Assembly: GCA_022750055.1 (NCBI GenBank)
Contig: JAKIWL010000002.1
Coordinates: forward strand, 209,042 to 273,041
Reading direction: 5' to 3'
Origin: Thermoplasmata archaeon
GTDB taxonomy: Archaea > Thermoplasmatota > Thermoplasmata > Lutacidiplasmatales > UBA184
Length of the DNA: 64,000 nucleotides
Shown piece after piece: positions 18,448 through 28,563 of the stretch. The stretch's first letter is position 1, and each line of letters opens with the position of its first letter. The notes below the pieces were generated by a model. The model saw only the letters and a program-made list of their open reading frames with translations, was not told the DNA's origin and ran no database searches. The position numbers were made by a program, and so were the translations under genes.

Positions 18448-19328
18448 GCGTGCTGGTGGACGCCGACACAAGGGTGGTCGTTCAGGGGATCACGGGTCAT
18501 CAGGGAACGGTCCACACGCGGCAGATGAAGCTGTTCGGGACCCGGGTCGTCGCGGGGACGACGCCGGGGAAAGGCGGGACCGAAGTGGAAGGGGTCCCGG
18601 TCTACGACTCGGTCCGAGAGGCCGTCGGTGCCACCGGCGCGAACGCCTCGTGCATCTTCGTTCCCGCGCCGTTTGCGCGGGATGCCTATCTCGAGGCGGT
18701 GGACGCGGGGATCCGGACCTCCGTCATCGTGACGGAACACATCCCGTTCCATGACATGCTCTCCATGTACCATTACGGACTGTCTCGCGGGTCCCGGATC
18801 ATCGGACCGAACTGCCCCGGGATCGCCTCGCCGGGGAAGGCCAAGGTGGGGATCATCCCGAACGTTGTGTTCCGGCCCGGTCGGGTCGGGGTGATCTCGC
18901 GGTCCGGAACGCTCACCTACGAGATCGTGAGCGGCATCAAGGAACACGGCCTGGGTCAGAGCACCTGCGTCGGCCTCGGGGGGGACCCGGTCATCGGGAC
19001 GAGCTTCGTCGACGCGCTGCCCTGGTTCGAAAAGGACTCCGACACGGACGTCATCGTGCTCGTCGGCGAGATCGGGGGGACCGCCGAGGAGGACGCGGCC
19101 CAGGCGATCCGCAGTCAGGTCACGAAACCCGTCGTCGCCTACGTCGCGGGTCGATCGGCCCCCCCGGGGAAGCGGATGGGGCACGCCGGCGCGATCATCG
19201 CACGCGGCAAGGGGACCGCCGAGAGCAAGGTCGCGGCGCTGCGAGCGGCCGGGGCCACGGTGGCGACGTTCCCTTACGAGATTCCCGAGCTGGTGGCGAC
19301 CCAGCTGAAGGCCCTCGAGCATCGATGA
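18444..19328 (+). CDS. sucD: Succinate-CoA ligase alpha subunit
   Basis: [64 protein letters not shown]. Confidence 0.95.
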   Translation: MSVLVDADTRVVVQGITGHQGTVHTRQMKLFGTRVVAGTTPGKGGTEVEGVPVYDSVREAVGATGANASCIFVPAPFARDAYLEAVDAGIRTSVIVTEHIPFHDMLSMYHYGLSRGSRIIGPNCPGIASPGKAKVGIIPNVVFRPGRVGVISRSGTLTYEIVSGIKEHGLGQSTCVGLGGDPVIGTSFVDALPWFEKDSDTDVIVLVGEIGGTAEEDAAQAIRSQVTKPVVAYVAGRSAPPGKRMGHAGAIIARGKGTAESKVAALRAAGATVATFPYEIPELVATQLKALEHR

Positions 19329-19552
19329 GCCCCTCGCCGGGCCCCCAGCCGACGGCCGCGGGCGAGGCGGACCGATGCTGCGTCCCCGGATGCGAGGAAA
19401 CCGCGCTCCGGCACCTGTCGCTCGCCGAGGCGCGCCGGGCGTTCCGGGAGCTCCCCGAGCAGGGCCGTAGCGCCCCGCTCTGTCGGGCCCACTACAAGGA
19501 GTGGAAGAAGCGGACGAAGGAGTCGCGCACCCTCGACCGCCTCGCGTGGTAG
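19325..19552 (+). CDS. Small Cys/His protein, possible Zn-binding
   Basis: 75 aa; CCVPGCEETALRHLSLAEARRAF...CRAHYKEWKKR; overlaps the sucD stop by 4 nt. Confidence 0.65.
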   Translation: MSPSPGPQPTAAGEADRCCVPGCEETALRHLSLAEARRAFRELPEQGRSAPLCRAHYKEWKKRTKESRTLDRLAW

Positions 19553-19627
19553 CGCGCGCGATCGTAGAGCCCGAATGCTCCGGCCGGTCGCGGGTGGCCC
19601 CCCATCGTGGCCGCCCCCGGGGTGGGA

Positions 19628-19735
19628 CTACTGCTTACGCATCTTCTGAGCCCGCATGCGCCGGCGCATCCGCTTCTTGCGCCATTTCCAACGCATGTGG
19701 CCGCGTTTCTTCCAGACGCGTGAGCTCCGTTTCAT
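19628..19735 (-). CDS. rpl41e: 50S ribosomal protein eL41 (35 aa; not in supplied ORF track)
   Basis: Reverse complement translates to MKRSSRVWKKRGHMRWKWRKKRMRRRMRAQKMRKQ*, the Arg/Lys/Trp-rich eL41 pattern; TATA-like CCTTTTAAG ~40 nt upstream (19775-19783). Confidence 0.88.
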   Translation of the reverse strand: MKRSSRVWKKRGHMRWKWRKKRMRRRMRAQKMRKQ

Positions 19736-19827
19736 TCCGTTCGGGTCCGAGGCGGCGCGAGTTACTTATCCTCGCTTAAAAGGCTAACCCTCGATTTCTC
19801 GACGGTGGCGCCCCGACCGGCCCGATT

Positions 19828-20244
19828 TCAGCCGAGACCCAGCCGTACTACCCCGGAGGGGGTCAAGAGGCGCTCGCCCCATTCCTCAGGAGCATACAGG
19901 AAGCCGCCCGCGCTGACTGCCAGCCGGCGCCAGCCGACTCCCTGCTCGTCGAACCGGGTCGACTCGGCGGCCGCTTCGACCGCGGTCCCGGGGGGCCGGG
20001 GAGCGGAGACCACGCCGTCCCGCGCGATGACGAGTCCCTCCCCCGTGAGGTCCAGCAAGAGCCAGGACCGCGGCAGCACCAGGGTCAGTCGAAGGATCTT
20101 CGGCCGGAACTGGCTCTCGCTCTCGGTCTCCGTCCGGTGGTAGACGGCGAGCTCGGTCCCGTCCCAATCGACCAGCCGGTCGAACGAGAAGCTCTTCCGG
20201 TTGAACTCGAGCACGTTCATCTCGAGGTCGGCGTCGTCGACCAA
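19828..20244 (-). CDS. Hypothetical protein
   Basis: 138-aa ORF just downstream of top6A on the same strand; no recognised motif. Confidence 0.6.
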   Translation of the reverse strand: MVDDADLEMNVLEFNRKSFSFDRLVDWDGTELAVYHRTETESESQFRPKILRLTLVLPRSWLLLDLTGEGLVIARDGVVSAPRPPGTAVEAAAESTRFDEQGVGWRRLAVSAGGFLYAPEEWGERLLTPSGVVRLGLG

Positions 20245-20280
20245 CTCGTTGTCCTCCCTGCCTCGCCTCGGACCCCGACG

Positions 20281-21420
20281 CTATCGGAGCACTCCGAGCT
20301 CCGTGAGCTTCTCTGGAAGGTAGGTGTCCGTCACGTAGTTGAGGCCGTACTTGGCGAGGGATTGCTGTTCGGCCTTCTTGCCGTTCTTCAACATGAGCTC
20401 GATCTCCGAACGCCACTCGGGGGTGGCGAAGCGCGGGTCCGTGAGCTCGGCCTGTAGGGCGCGGACGTCCTGCTCGCTCAGCGCGTCGGAGGGGAGCTTG
20501 TAGTTCTCGATGTCGGAGGCGGTCACGCCGAGGAACTCCGCCTGGGGCGTGGCCAGGTATTGGGAGATGTGGGCGGTCTTGATCGCCCCGTACGCCACGC
20601 TCGCAAAGATTCGGAACGACCAGGGGTCCCCGTCGGTGAAAACGACGACCGGAAGCTTGAGCTCCTCGCTCATCCGCTTGAGGAATCGGCGGGTGGAGCG
20701 GGCCGGCTGGCCCTTCAGGTGCAGGAGTACCGCGTCGTGCTTCTCATCGAATCCGTTCTCCGCGAGCCGGTCGACCATGCCACCGCATTCGATCGCGATG
20801 ACGAAACGGGCGTTCGTCGAAACGAACTCGATCTTCTCCCTCTCGACGTTGAACGGGAGGGCGTAACCGCCGTCGCCGACGTCGTCCCGGCAATTGATCT
20901 TCTTCACGACACCCTTTCGGTTGGTCTCGCGGATCGTCAGGTCCCCTATCACCGACGCCCCGTTCTCCTCGGGATGAAGGCGGAAGTCCTCCCGCAGTCG
21001 TCCACAGAGGACCTCGAGGTCCTCGATGAGCAGGTTCGACTCGTCCTCGCTATGGAACTTCGACTCCTCCCAGCCCTCGGAGATGTAGTACAGCTCCCGT
21101 AACGTCGAGGTCTTCGACTCCCGGGCCATCTCGTTGATGAAATCGACGAGGTAGAACGTCCGAAGGAGCATCAAGGCGCCGTCGAGCTTGCGGGCGCTTC
21201 GGGTACCCAGGGCCCGCCCGAGCCTCCAGACGCCCTCTCGCATCTGGAACTGGATGTTCTGCTTGGTACGCAGCGGAAGGCGCATCCTCGGGATCTCCCC
21301 CTCGGAGAGCTGCTCATAGATCTCCGAGGCGAGCTTGCGGGTCGGAGCGAGCGCCTCCGTCGGGGCGTGCTCCGGGGGCCTATTCCTCGTCTTCGACGCG
21401 GGCGCTCGCTTCGGCGGCAT
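20281..21420 (-). CDS. top6A: DNA topoisomerase VI subunit A
   Basis: [14 protein letters not shown] catalytic-Tyr region, [44 protein letters not shown] Toprim. Confidence 0.95.
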   Translation of the reverse strand: MPPKRAPASKTRNRPPEHAPTEALAPTRKLASEIYEQLSEGEIPRMRLPLRTKQNIQFQMREGVWRLGRALGTRSARKLDGALMLLRTFYLVDFINEMARESKTSTLRELYYISEGWEESKFHSEDESNLLIEDLEVLCGRLREDFRLHPEENGASVIGDLTIRETNRKGVVKKINCRDDVGDGGYALPFNVEREKIEFVSTNARFVIAIECGGMVDRLAENGFDEKHDAVLLHLKGQPARSTRRFLKRMSEELKLPVVVFTDGDPWSFRIFASVAYGAIKTAHISQYLATPQAEFLGVTASDIENYKLPSDALSEQDVRALQAELTDPRFATPEWRSEIELMLKNGKKAEQQSLAKYGLNYVTDTYLPEKLTELGVLR

Positions 21421-23395
21421 CGTAGTCCACCTCCGTCTCCCCCGAGGGGGTCGGTTCCGTTAGGCCGGCCTCGGCGGCCTCAATGATGGCTCTCGGAAGT
21501 CGGACGTCCCAGTCGCCGGGAAGCGGCTCCGCACCGAGGAGGTGGCCCTCATCGATGCCGGCGACGAACCAGGACGCATCCGACGCGTCGACCTCCGTCC
21601 CGCTCGGGAACTCGACCGTCACCTGGGTCTTGGCGCTGGGCCGTAGCTTCGGCAGGGTCCACCAGGCCCGTCCCAACTCCGGATCGGTCCCCTCCGGGAT
21701 CGGGTCGAAGGAGGCCCGCCCAAGGAGCTCTGGCGGCAGTTCAACGAAGAGCTCGAGGACCCGAGCGCGGGGGGTGTAGTTCGTGATCTCGGTGGCGAGA
21801 CGGACCGTTTTCGGGTCGGTCGATTGGGTCGTCTCCACGTTGAGGACGTCCATGATCTTCGTGATGACAGGAGTGAGGTCGGGGACCGGCCGGTCGACGA
21901 GAGCGCTCGCCTTCGCCGCGAGCTTCGGCAGGATCTTGAGGATGATGTCGAACTTCTCCTGCGCGAACGCCCGCCGGTTTCGTCGGGACAGGTGGGTCCG
22001 AAGGTGGCGAGCCGCCACTTGGAGGGCCAGAGTGAGCTCCTTGTCGAGCTCGGGATCCTCGGCGACCGCCTCCTTCGCCTCGCTGGTGAACGGGAGCTTC
22101 GTCGAGGCCACATGGACGAGCAGCAATCCGGGACCCGTCGGGAGACCGGAGCCGCCTTTCTGGTCGAGACCATAGCGCCGCCAGTCGAGGGTCTGGACGG
22201 CGTTGGTGATGGCGCACGCGCCCTGTTGGAACAGGAGCGGGACCCGGTTTGCGAATCGCAGGAGCTGTACCGGCTGGTCGCTCGGCAGGTTCCCGCCGTA
22301 GACGAGTCCCACTTCCACGAGGAACGGGAACCCGGCGCGGACCTTCGGGGGACGGCTGACCGGAGGAGCGTAGAACTCGGGCCGGACCTCCCCGAGGACG
22401 TTGCGCAGCCCCCGCTTGATCAGCACGGGGCCGATCGGGGAAAGCGATTCGGCCGACGGCGGAAGCAGGCGGACCGCGTGCATGGCGCCGAGCAGTGACT
22501 CGAGCCGATCGCCGTGGACCGACCCCGGCGACTCCCGGCCGTTCAGTCCGGCCTTGGCGAGGATCTCCGACGCGGCCCTCGGGGACACTCCGGCGAACTC
22601 CTTCGGCAAGAGCTCGGAGAGGGTCCGGGACCCCGAGGCCTTCAGGCGGAACGCGAGCTCGCCGAGCTCGAGGCCATACGGATGCGGTGGCACTTCCTTC
22701 GGGACCGGCGGGACGTCGTTCGAGACCCGCTCATAGGTGATCCGCGTCCCGTCCGGCTCGACGAGGAGGAGGCGAGCGTGGGGATTCACGATCGCGGTCC
22801 CCCGAAGGTATTCGAACGGGGACTGTCGTCCTCGTTGGTACTTCGCCTTGAGGACCAGTTCGACGCGCGTTCCGCTCTCCCGGTCCCAGAGCAAGAGGTC
22901 ATCGGAGACGACTTTGGGGAGGTTCTTTTGAGTGTCGATCAAGAGCTCGAGGACGTGGGCGGCCTCCTCCTCCCGCACCTTGGAGATGACGCGGGCGGGC
23001 CGGGCGCTCGTGAGGCCGGCATACAGGACGGCGGCCGAGATCCCGATCCCCTGTTGGCCGCGGGATTGCCGGTTCGCATGGAACCGCGACCCATACAGGA
23101 GCCGCCCGAACACGTTCGGGATCTCGCGTCTCAGGATCCCCGGTCCGTTGTCCGAGACGGAGACCTGGAGGCGCTCGGGACCGGACTTCGCGATCTCCAC
23201 CTGCACATCCGGGAGGACGCGGGCCTCCTCGCAGGCATCCAGGGCATTGTCGACCCCCTCCTTGACCGTCGTGAGCAGGGCCCGAAGCGGATTGTCGAAG
23301 CCCAGGATCTGGCGGTTCCGTTCAAAGAACTCCGCCACCGAGATCTCGCGCTGCTTGGAGGCGAGTTCCTCGGCGAGGGTGCGGACCCTGGGCAC
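21380..23395 (-). CDS. top6B: DNA topoisomerase VI subunit B
   Basis: GHKL ATPase: [10 protein letters not shown]-like [43 protein letters not shown]; overlaps top6A. Confidence 0.95.
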   Translation of the reverse strand: MPRVRTLAEELASKQREISVAEFFERNRQILGFDNPLRALLTTVKEGVDNALDACEEARVLPDVQVEIAKSGPERLQVSVSDNGPGILRREIPNVFGRLLYGSRFHANRQSRGQQGIGISAAVLYAGLTSARPARVISKVREEEAAHVLELLIDTQKNLPKVVSDDLLLWDRESGTRVELVLKAKYQRGRQSPFEYLRGTAIVNPHARLLLVEPDGTRITYERVSNDVPPVPKEVPPHPYGLELGELAFRLKASGSRTLSELLPKEFAGVSPRAASEILAKAGLNGRESPGSVHGDRLESLLGAMHAVRLLPPSAESLSPIGPVLIKRGLRNVLGEVRPEFYAPPVSRPPKVRAGFPFLVEVGLVYGGNLPSDQPVQLLRFANRVPLLFQQGACAITNAVQTLDWRRYGLDQKGGSGLPTGPGLLLVHVASTKLPFTSEAKEAVAEDPELDKELTLALQVAARHLRTHLSRRNRRAFAQEKFDIILKILPKLAAKASALVDRPVPDLTPVITKIMDVLNVETTQSTDPKTVRLATEITNYTPRARVLELFVELPPELLGRASFDPIPEGTDPELGRAWWTLPKLRPSAKTQVTVEFPSGTEVDASDASWFVAGIDEGHLLGAEPLPGDWDVRLPRAIIEAAEAGLTEPTPSGETEVDYDAAEASARVEDEE

Positions 23396-23483
23396 GAACG
23401 TCGTAGGGACGGGTTCCGCCTATAAGGGTCCCGTTCGACGGGCGCGAATCGGTCGATGACGGACGGCGTCCGGGCGTCGGAGG

Positions 23484-24302
23484 CTACGCGGACCCGGTCG
23501 GCTCGCTCGGGCGCTGCGTCAGATCGCGAAGCACCGGACGCAACGGGCGCCACCGTTCGGCCTGGGTGAGGTCGAGTTCGACTACTTCGATCCGTTCTTC
23601 GGGGCGGCCCGATGGCGCTACGATAGCCCTGCCCCGTAGCAGCTCACCGCGAGCATCCAGGGCGATCGACCCACCGCCGAAGACTAGGCCGTCCTCCACC
23701 CCGACGCGGTTCACATACACGACGGGGAGTCCGTTCTCGATCGCCCGGGCCGGGAGGATCCGGTCGAACAGTCGTCGGGAGGTCACGGGGGCGGCCGAGA
23801 TCGCGACAAGGAGTTCCGCCCCTCGGACAGCCAACTCTCGCGAGACCTCCGGAAAGAACAGGTCATAGCAGATCTCGAGGCCGATCGAGGAACCTCCCCA
23901 TCGAACGGGACGACTGGTGTTCGTGGCCGTGAACAGGCCTCCCTCCTCGAACGGCCCAAAGGTGGGCAGGAAGCGCTTGGACTGGGTGGCGTTCGTTCCG
24001 TCCGCCCCGAAAAGGAGGGCGGCGTTGTGGGTCTCCCCGGGGCGGTCAGTGGAGCGCACGGGCGCCCCGACGACGATCGACGTGCGGGAGCGTTGGGCGA
24101 AGGCCGACAGTCGTTGATGCACGGCGTCTCCGTGGGTCACAGATAGCTGGCGAACGCGATCCCCGACCCGGTAACCCGAAAGGAAGAGCTCCGGGAAGAC
24201 GGCGAGGTCGACCGGTTCCAGCTCGATGGTCCGCTCGAGCCGATCGAGGTTGGCCCCGAGGTCCCCGAGGGTCGGGGCGAGCTCCGCGAGCATAAGCCGC
24301 AT
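23484..24302 (-). CDS. Carbon-nitrogen hydrolase (nitrilase superfamily)
   Basis: LAVFPELFLSGY, SKRFLPTFGPFEE, GLEICYDLFFPE (E-K-C triad). Start set at internal ATG 24302; upstream ORF part is spurious. Confidence 0.9.
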   Translation of the reverse strand: MRLMLAELAPTLGDLGANLDRLERTIELEPVDLAVFPELFLSGYRVGDRVRQLSVTHGDAVHQRLSAFAQRSRTSIVVGAPVRSTDRPGETHNAALLFGADGTNATQSKRFLPTFGPFEEGGLFTATNTSRPVRWGGSSIGLEICYDLFFPEVSRELAVRGAELLVAISAAPVTSRRLFDRILPARAIENGLPVVYVNRVGVEDGLVFGGGSIALDARGELLRGRAIVAPSGRPEERIEVVELDLTQAERWRPLRPVLRDLTQRPSEPTGSA

Positions 24303-24769
24303 CAGTAGAAGTGCCGGCGGACCAGAAGGAGGTAGACGAAGACCACGAGGAGGACGAGAAAGAGGTACGTGATCGAGGCCGTGAAGAACAGGAAGGCGAG
24401 CCCGCCGAACGCGACCGCGACGGTGGTGTAGAGGGCCCACGCCTCCTGGCGCCAGAGCGCCGTGGCCAACGCGAGGAAGATCGCGCCGAGGAGGATGAGG
24501 AGGGCGGCCCCGATCGCATCGACGGAATGTACGATCAGGACGTCGTTGGGCACGACGGGGCCGCCGTAGTACCGCAGGAGGAAGAGGCCCCCGGCGAGGA
24601 GGAGGACGATGCCGAGGATCCCGATCAGCACCGCGACGATCGCTACCCCGACCGGCAGGGTAGGGCGGGATCGGATCGGGGCCCACTGGGGGGGAAGGTG
24701 ACCGATCTCCGGGGACGGGCCGGCACCGTAGCCCGATGAGGAGCCTTCCGGACCGGACCCAGCGCGCAT
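24302..24769 (-). CDS. Integral membrane protein (hypothetical)
   Basis: Four hydrophobic segments (VAIVAVLIGILGIVLLLAGGLFLL ... YLFLVLLVVFVYLLLV); abuts the nitrilase gene. Confidence 0.7.
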   Translation of the reverse strand: MRAGSGPEGSSSGYGAGPSPEIGHLPPQWAPIRSRPTLPVGVAIVAVLIGILGIVLLLAGGLFLLRYYGGPVVPNDVLIVHSVDAIGAALLILLGAIFLALATALWRQEAWALYTTVAVAFGGLAFLFFTASITYLFLVLLVVFVYLLLVRRHFY

Positions 24770-24858
24770 CGAACGGCAAACCTCCCGAGGGTTCCTAACG
24801 TTTCTCGTCGAGCAGACGAGGGGGCTCGGCGGCCCGTTCGACGGTCCCGACCGGGGAC

Positions 24859-25914
24859 CTAGAACCGGCGGGCGGCGGCCCCGCGGGCCAGCCACTCGAG
24901 CAAGGTCCGGTAGGGACCGTTCGGCAGCGCCGCGAGGGCATGCACCGCCTGCTCACCCCAGGACTCCGCTGCGAGGGCGACGGTCTGGGCCGCGGTGGTC
25001 CGGTCGGACAGGGAGCGCAGCCTCCACAGGTCTCCGGGCTGCTTGCGTCGCTGCACGAACAGCCGTTCGAACTCGTCCTGTTCCGCTCCCGTCAGACCCC
25101 CGTAGGTCTCCAGCGAGACGAGGGTCGGGTTTCCCTCCCGAAGGTCGGTGTAGAGGGGCTTCCCTAGCAGGTCGGGATCCCCGTAGACGTCGAGAAGGTC
25201 GTCGCGGATCTGGAAGGCGACGCCCAAGGCGCGCCCATAGTGTTCGCAGGCTTCCTGAACGGGGGCGCTCGCTTCGGCGATCTCCGCGACCGACCCGAGC
25301 GCCGCCGCTACGATCGCCGCGGTCTTGCGCTCGATCACGCGGAAGTAATGCTCCCGCCCGGTGGTGAGGTCGAACCGGCTCGAGTCCTGGAGGACCTCCC
25401 CTTCGACGAGGGCCGCGCAGGCCTCCCCGCAGCGCAGGATGATGGACCGGGGGTACTCGGCCGCGAGCTCGAACGCCCGGACGAACAGGTAATCGCCCGT
25501 TACGATCGCCGACGGGAGGCCGAACGCCCTCGGCATCGAGGGGCGCCCGCGGCGCATCTCGGCATGGTCGATCACGTCGTCGTGGACGAGGGTCGCGGTG
25601 TGGATCAACTGGAACGCGGCGGCGAGGGAATAGATCGAACGGGCCGAGTCGAGTCCGAGGGCGCGGGCGGTGGCCGCCATCAGCAGGGGCCGCACCCGCT
25701 TGCCCCCAGCGCTCAGCGCGTACGTCGCGGCGTCGGTGAGCCGCGGGTAGGTGGAACGCAGGACCTGCTGGATCCGCTGGTCGATCTCGGCGAGGTCAGA
25801 GGTCAGGACCGGCAGTAGGTCGACGAGCGATTCCGGCGCCTCCTCGCCGAGGGTCCGGCTCACGAGGTTCTCGAGCGAGGACTCCGGCGCCTCGGAGCGG
25901 CCAGGTCGGCTCAC
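24859..25914 (-). CDS. Geranylgeranyl/polyprenyl diphosphate synthase (GTG start)
   Basis: GGKRVRPLL, LVHDDVIDHAEMRRGRPS (DDxxD), FQIRDDLLDVYGD (second Asp-rich motif). Confidence 0.93.
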   Translation of the reverse strand: MSRPGRSEAPESSLENLVSRTLGEEAPESLVDLLPVLTSDLAEIDQRIQQVLRSTYPRLTDAATYALSAGGKRVRPLLMAATARALGLDSARSIYSLAAAFQLIHTATLVHDDVIDHAEMRRGRPSMPRAFGLPSAIVTGDYLFVRAFELAAEYPRSIILRCGEACAALVEGEVLQDSSRFDLTTGREHYFRVIERKTAAIVAAALGSVAEIAEASAPVQEACEHYGRALGVAFQIRDDLLDVYGDPDLLGKPLYTDLREGNPTLVSLETYGGLTGAEQDEFERLFVQRRKQPGDLWRLRSLSDRTTAAQTVALAAESWGEQAVHALAALPNGPYRTLLEWLARGAAARRF

Positions 25915-27020
25915 GAGTTGCCCCCCAATCGGCCGGGCCAGCGCAGCCGCATCATCGCATCGAGACCTGAAGCTCCGATATATCGCATTCCGAAGTCGAG
26001 CAGGGCGTCGGTGCTCGCCACCCGGTCGCCGAGGCGCTTCAGCCGGTGGCCCCGGGCGAGCGGTCGGAACAGGTGTTCTTTCCAACGCCGGTCGTACTCG
26101 GCGAGGGGCACTCCCTCGCGGACGTGCTCCGCCGCCACCTGCCCGGCGTCCCAGCCCGAGATCATCGCCGTCGGGATCCCGCCGCCGTTCGTGGCCATGA
26201 CGAGGTTCGCCGCATCCCCGACGAACAGCGCACAGCCCCGCACGGCGGATCCCGGGGGTGCCCCGATCGGAACCCACCAACAGGTCGGGTCCTCCGCGGG
26301 CGGGAGCCCCAAGGAGCGGACGAACCGATCGAGGAGCCGGCCGAGCGTGGCCCCACGCGAAAGGCGAGTCACGCCGAGGCCGACGTTCGCGGCACCGGCC
26401 TTCGGTATCGTCCACGCATACCCGCCCGGCGCGACCGAGCCGAAGAAGAGGTCGATCTCCGGAGGGAACTCCCCGACCGAGCTGGCCGTGATCATTCGGT
26501 AGAGCTGTCGGGCCGGGGCGAAGCCCGCACCCCTCGCTACGGTCGAGAGCGGGCCGTCGGCCCCAACGACGACCTTCGCCTCGATCGCGGCCCCGGAGGC
26601 CATCGTGACGCTCCCTCCTCGGACCCGGGTCACGCCCGACGGAAACCGAAGTTCCGCACCGGCCCCCTCGGCGTGGAGGGCGAGGGCCTTATCGAAGGAT
26701 CGTCGGGCCACGCTGAATCCTCGGAGTGGGAAGCGGTAGCGCCGTCCGCCGGGTGCGATGCAGGACATCGAATTCGTCTCCCGAAGCACCGAGCCCGATG
26801 GGATCTCGTAGGCCGCCCGGATCACGTCCGGGAACGGGAAGATGTCGGCGAGCTCCTCGGGCGCCGGAAGGAACTCCCCGCATTGGACCGGTTGGCCGAG
26901 CTCGGCTCGTTGGTCGACGAGCAGGGTCCGGGCGCCCCCGGAAGCGGCGGCGCGGGCCGCGAGGCTGCCGGCGGGCCCAGCTCCCACCACGACGACATCG
27001 TAGCGCTCGGCGGTCGTCAT
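25911..27020 (-). CDS. Geranylgeranyl reductase family FAD protein
   Basis: YDVVVVGAGPAGSLAARAAA, GADGPLSTVARGAG, CALFVGDAANLVMATNGGGIPTAMISGWDAG. Confidence 0.92.
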   Translation of the reverse strand: MTTAERYDVVVVGAGPAGSLAARAAASGGARTLLVDQRAELGQPVQCGEFLPAPEELADIFPFPDVIRAAYEIPSGSVLRETNSMSCIAPGGRRYRFPLRGFSVARRSFDKALALHAEGAGAELRFPSGVTRVRGGSVTMASGAAIEAKVVVGADGPLSTVARGAGFAPARQLYRMITASSVGEFPPEIDLFFGSVAPGGYAWTIPKAGAANVGLGVTRLSRGATLGRLLDRFVRSLGLPPAEDPTCWWVPIGAPPGSAVRGCALFVGDAANLVMATNGGGIPTAMISGWDAGQVAAEHVREGVPLAEYDRRWKEHLFRPLARGHRLKRLGDRVASTDALLDFGMRYIGASGLDAMMRLRWPGRLGGNS

Positions 27021-28549
27021 CCGCCCACGAACACGAACTGGCTCGCCGCGGCCTGGATCCCGCTGAGGACGGGGCCGGGGTAGATCCCGAGGGCGACGAT
27101 ACCGACGGTGATGAGGAGGATCGCGGCCCCCCGGCCCCAGCCGATCCCAGCGGCCGGGGCCGGCACGGCGGCGGGGGCGTCGGTCGGAGCGGGCGGATCG
27201 AGGTAGATCGTCTTGAGGATCCGGGCGTAATAGAACACCGACAGCGCGCTGTTGAGCAGCCCCGCGACCGCGAGCCAAACGAAGGGCCCCTTGGCCTGCA
27301 CGGCGGAGCTGAACAGGACGAACTTCGACACGAACCCGATCGTGAGAGGGACCCCCGCGAGCGATAGGAGCATGAGGGCAAAGGAGAGGGAGAGGTACGG
27401 CCTGCGCGGGCCGAGCCCCCGCCAATCCTCGATGAGGGGCCCGACCCCGAGGGAGGCTACCGCGGCGACGACGAGGAACGCGCCGGTCTTCATGAAGACG
27501 TGGGCGAGGACCTGGAACGTGGCCCCCGCCACGGCGGGCCCGGACGCGACGGCGACGCCGATCAGCATGTACCCCGCCTGGGAGATGGAGGAGTAGGCAA
27601 GCAGTCGCTTCATCTCTTTCTGCAGGAGAGCCAGCAGGTTTCCCACGGTCATCGTCAGGACGGCGGCGATGCCGAGGGTCAGCTGGAGGGCCGACGCGAA
27701 CCCTCTCGGGCCGAGCGCCGGGGTGTGTCCGAGGATGAGGAGGGGAGCGAGGAAGACGAGGAAGAAGGCGAAGATCCCCATCTTTTTCGTGCCGCCGGCG
27801 AGGAAGGCCGAGACATCGGTGGGCGCGCCATCGTAGACGTCGACGGCCCACGCATGGAACGGAACGGCCGTGACCTTGAACCCGAGGCCGGCGATCAGCA
27901 GGGCATACCCAACGAGGGCGAGCGTCGGGTACCCGATCGGGGTCGCGGCAGGGCCGAGGCCGTAGAAGCTCGTTCCGCCGTAGGCACCGAACAGGAGCGA
28001 CGCTCCGAAGAACGACAGCGCCGTCGACAGGGCCCCAATGATGTAGAACTTCATGGCCGCCTCTAGGTGCCGGGCCTCCTTCCGAGAGTAGCCGACCATC
28101 AGGTAGGTCGAGATGCTCGCGAGCTCGATCGCGAGGAGCAGGAAGATGAGGTCCGCTGACAGCGCCACGAGCAACATGCCCAGCGTCGCGAGGAGGAGGA
28201 GGCCGAAGAACACGGCCGAGCCCGCCTCTGCGGAGGGTCGGGAGAGGCTCGCGAGCGAGACGAAGAAGGCGGCCAGAAGGAAGATCGCCTGGAAGACCAG
28301 GCCGAGGCTCGTGAAGGAGGTGATGCCGGGTCCGAGCGGGGCGTCGAGGACGCCCGCGGGCAGGGTCGAAAGCCCGCTCAGCACGGGGGTCCCCAGGTCG
28401 GCGAGCACGAGGGCGAACGCCACCGCGCTCGCGCCGGTCGCGATCCCGCCGAACGCCTCGAGTCGGCGGACCCCGAGCACATCGGCAAGGAAGACGAGGA
28501 GAGCGGCCGCGAGTACGACGAACTCCGGGGCGTACGCGAGGGGATCCAT
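27017..28549 (-). CDS. nuoN: Complex I-like subunit N
   Basis: Antiporter-like fold; LLAIELASISTYLMVGY, MKRLLAYSSISQAGYMLIG; last nuo gene. Confidence 0.93.
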   Translation of the reverse strand: MDPLAYAPEFVVLAAALLVFLADVLGVRRLEAFGGIATGASAVAFALVLADLGTPVLSGLSTLPAGVLDAPLGPGITSFTSLGLVFQAIFLLAAFFVSLASLSRPSAEAGSAVFFGLLLLATLGMLLVALSADLIFLLLAIELASISTYLMVGYSRKEARHLEAAMKFYIIGALSTALSFFGASLLFGAYGGTSFYGLGPAATPIGYPTLALVGYALLIAGLGFKVTAVPFHAWAVDVYDGAPTDVSAFLAGGTKKMGIFAFFLVFLAPLLILGHTPALGPRGFASALQLTLGIAAVLTMTVGNLLALLQKEMKRLLAYSSISQAGYMLIGVAVASGPAVAGATFQVLAHVFMKTGAFLVVAAVASLGVGPLIEDWRGLGPRRPYLSLSFALMLLSLAGVPLTIGFVSKFVLFSSAVQAKGPFVWLAVAGLLNSALSVFYYARILKTIYLDPPAPTDAPAAVPAPAAGIGWGRGAAILLITVGIVALGIYPGPVLSGIQAAASQFVFVGG

Positions 28550-28563
28550 CTGCGGTTTGCCCC

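Noticed and set aside
17736-19322. 528-aa minus-strand ORF
   Set aside because: Antisense to sucCD; typical high-GC shadow ORF.
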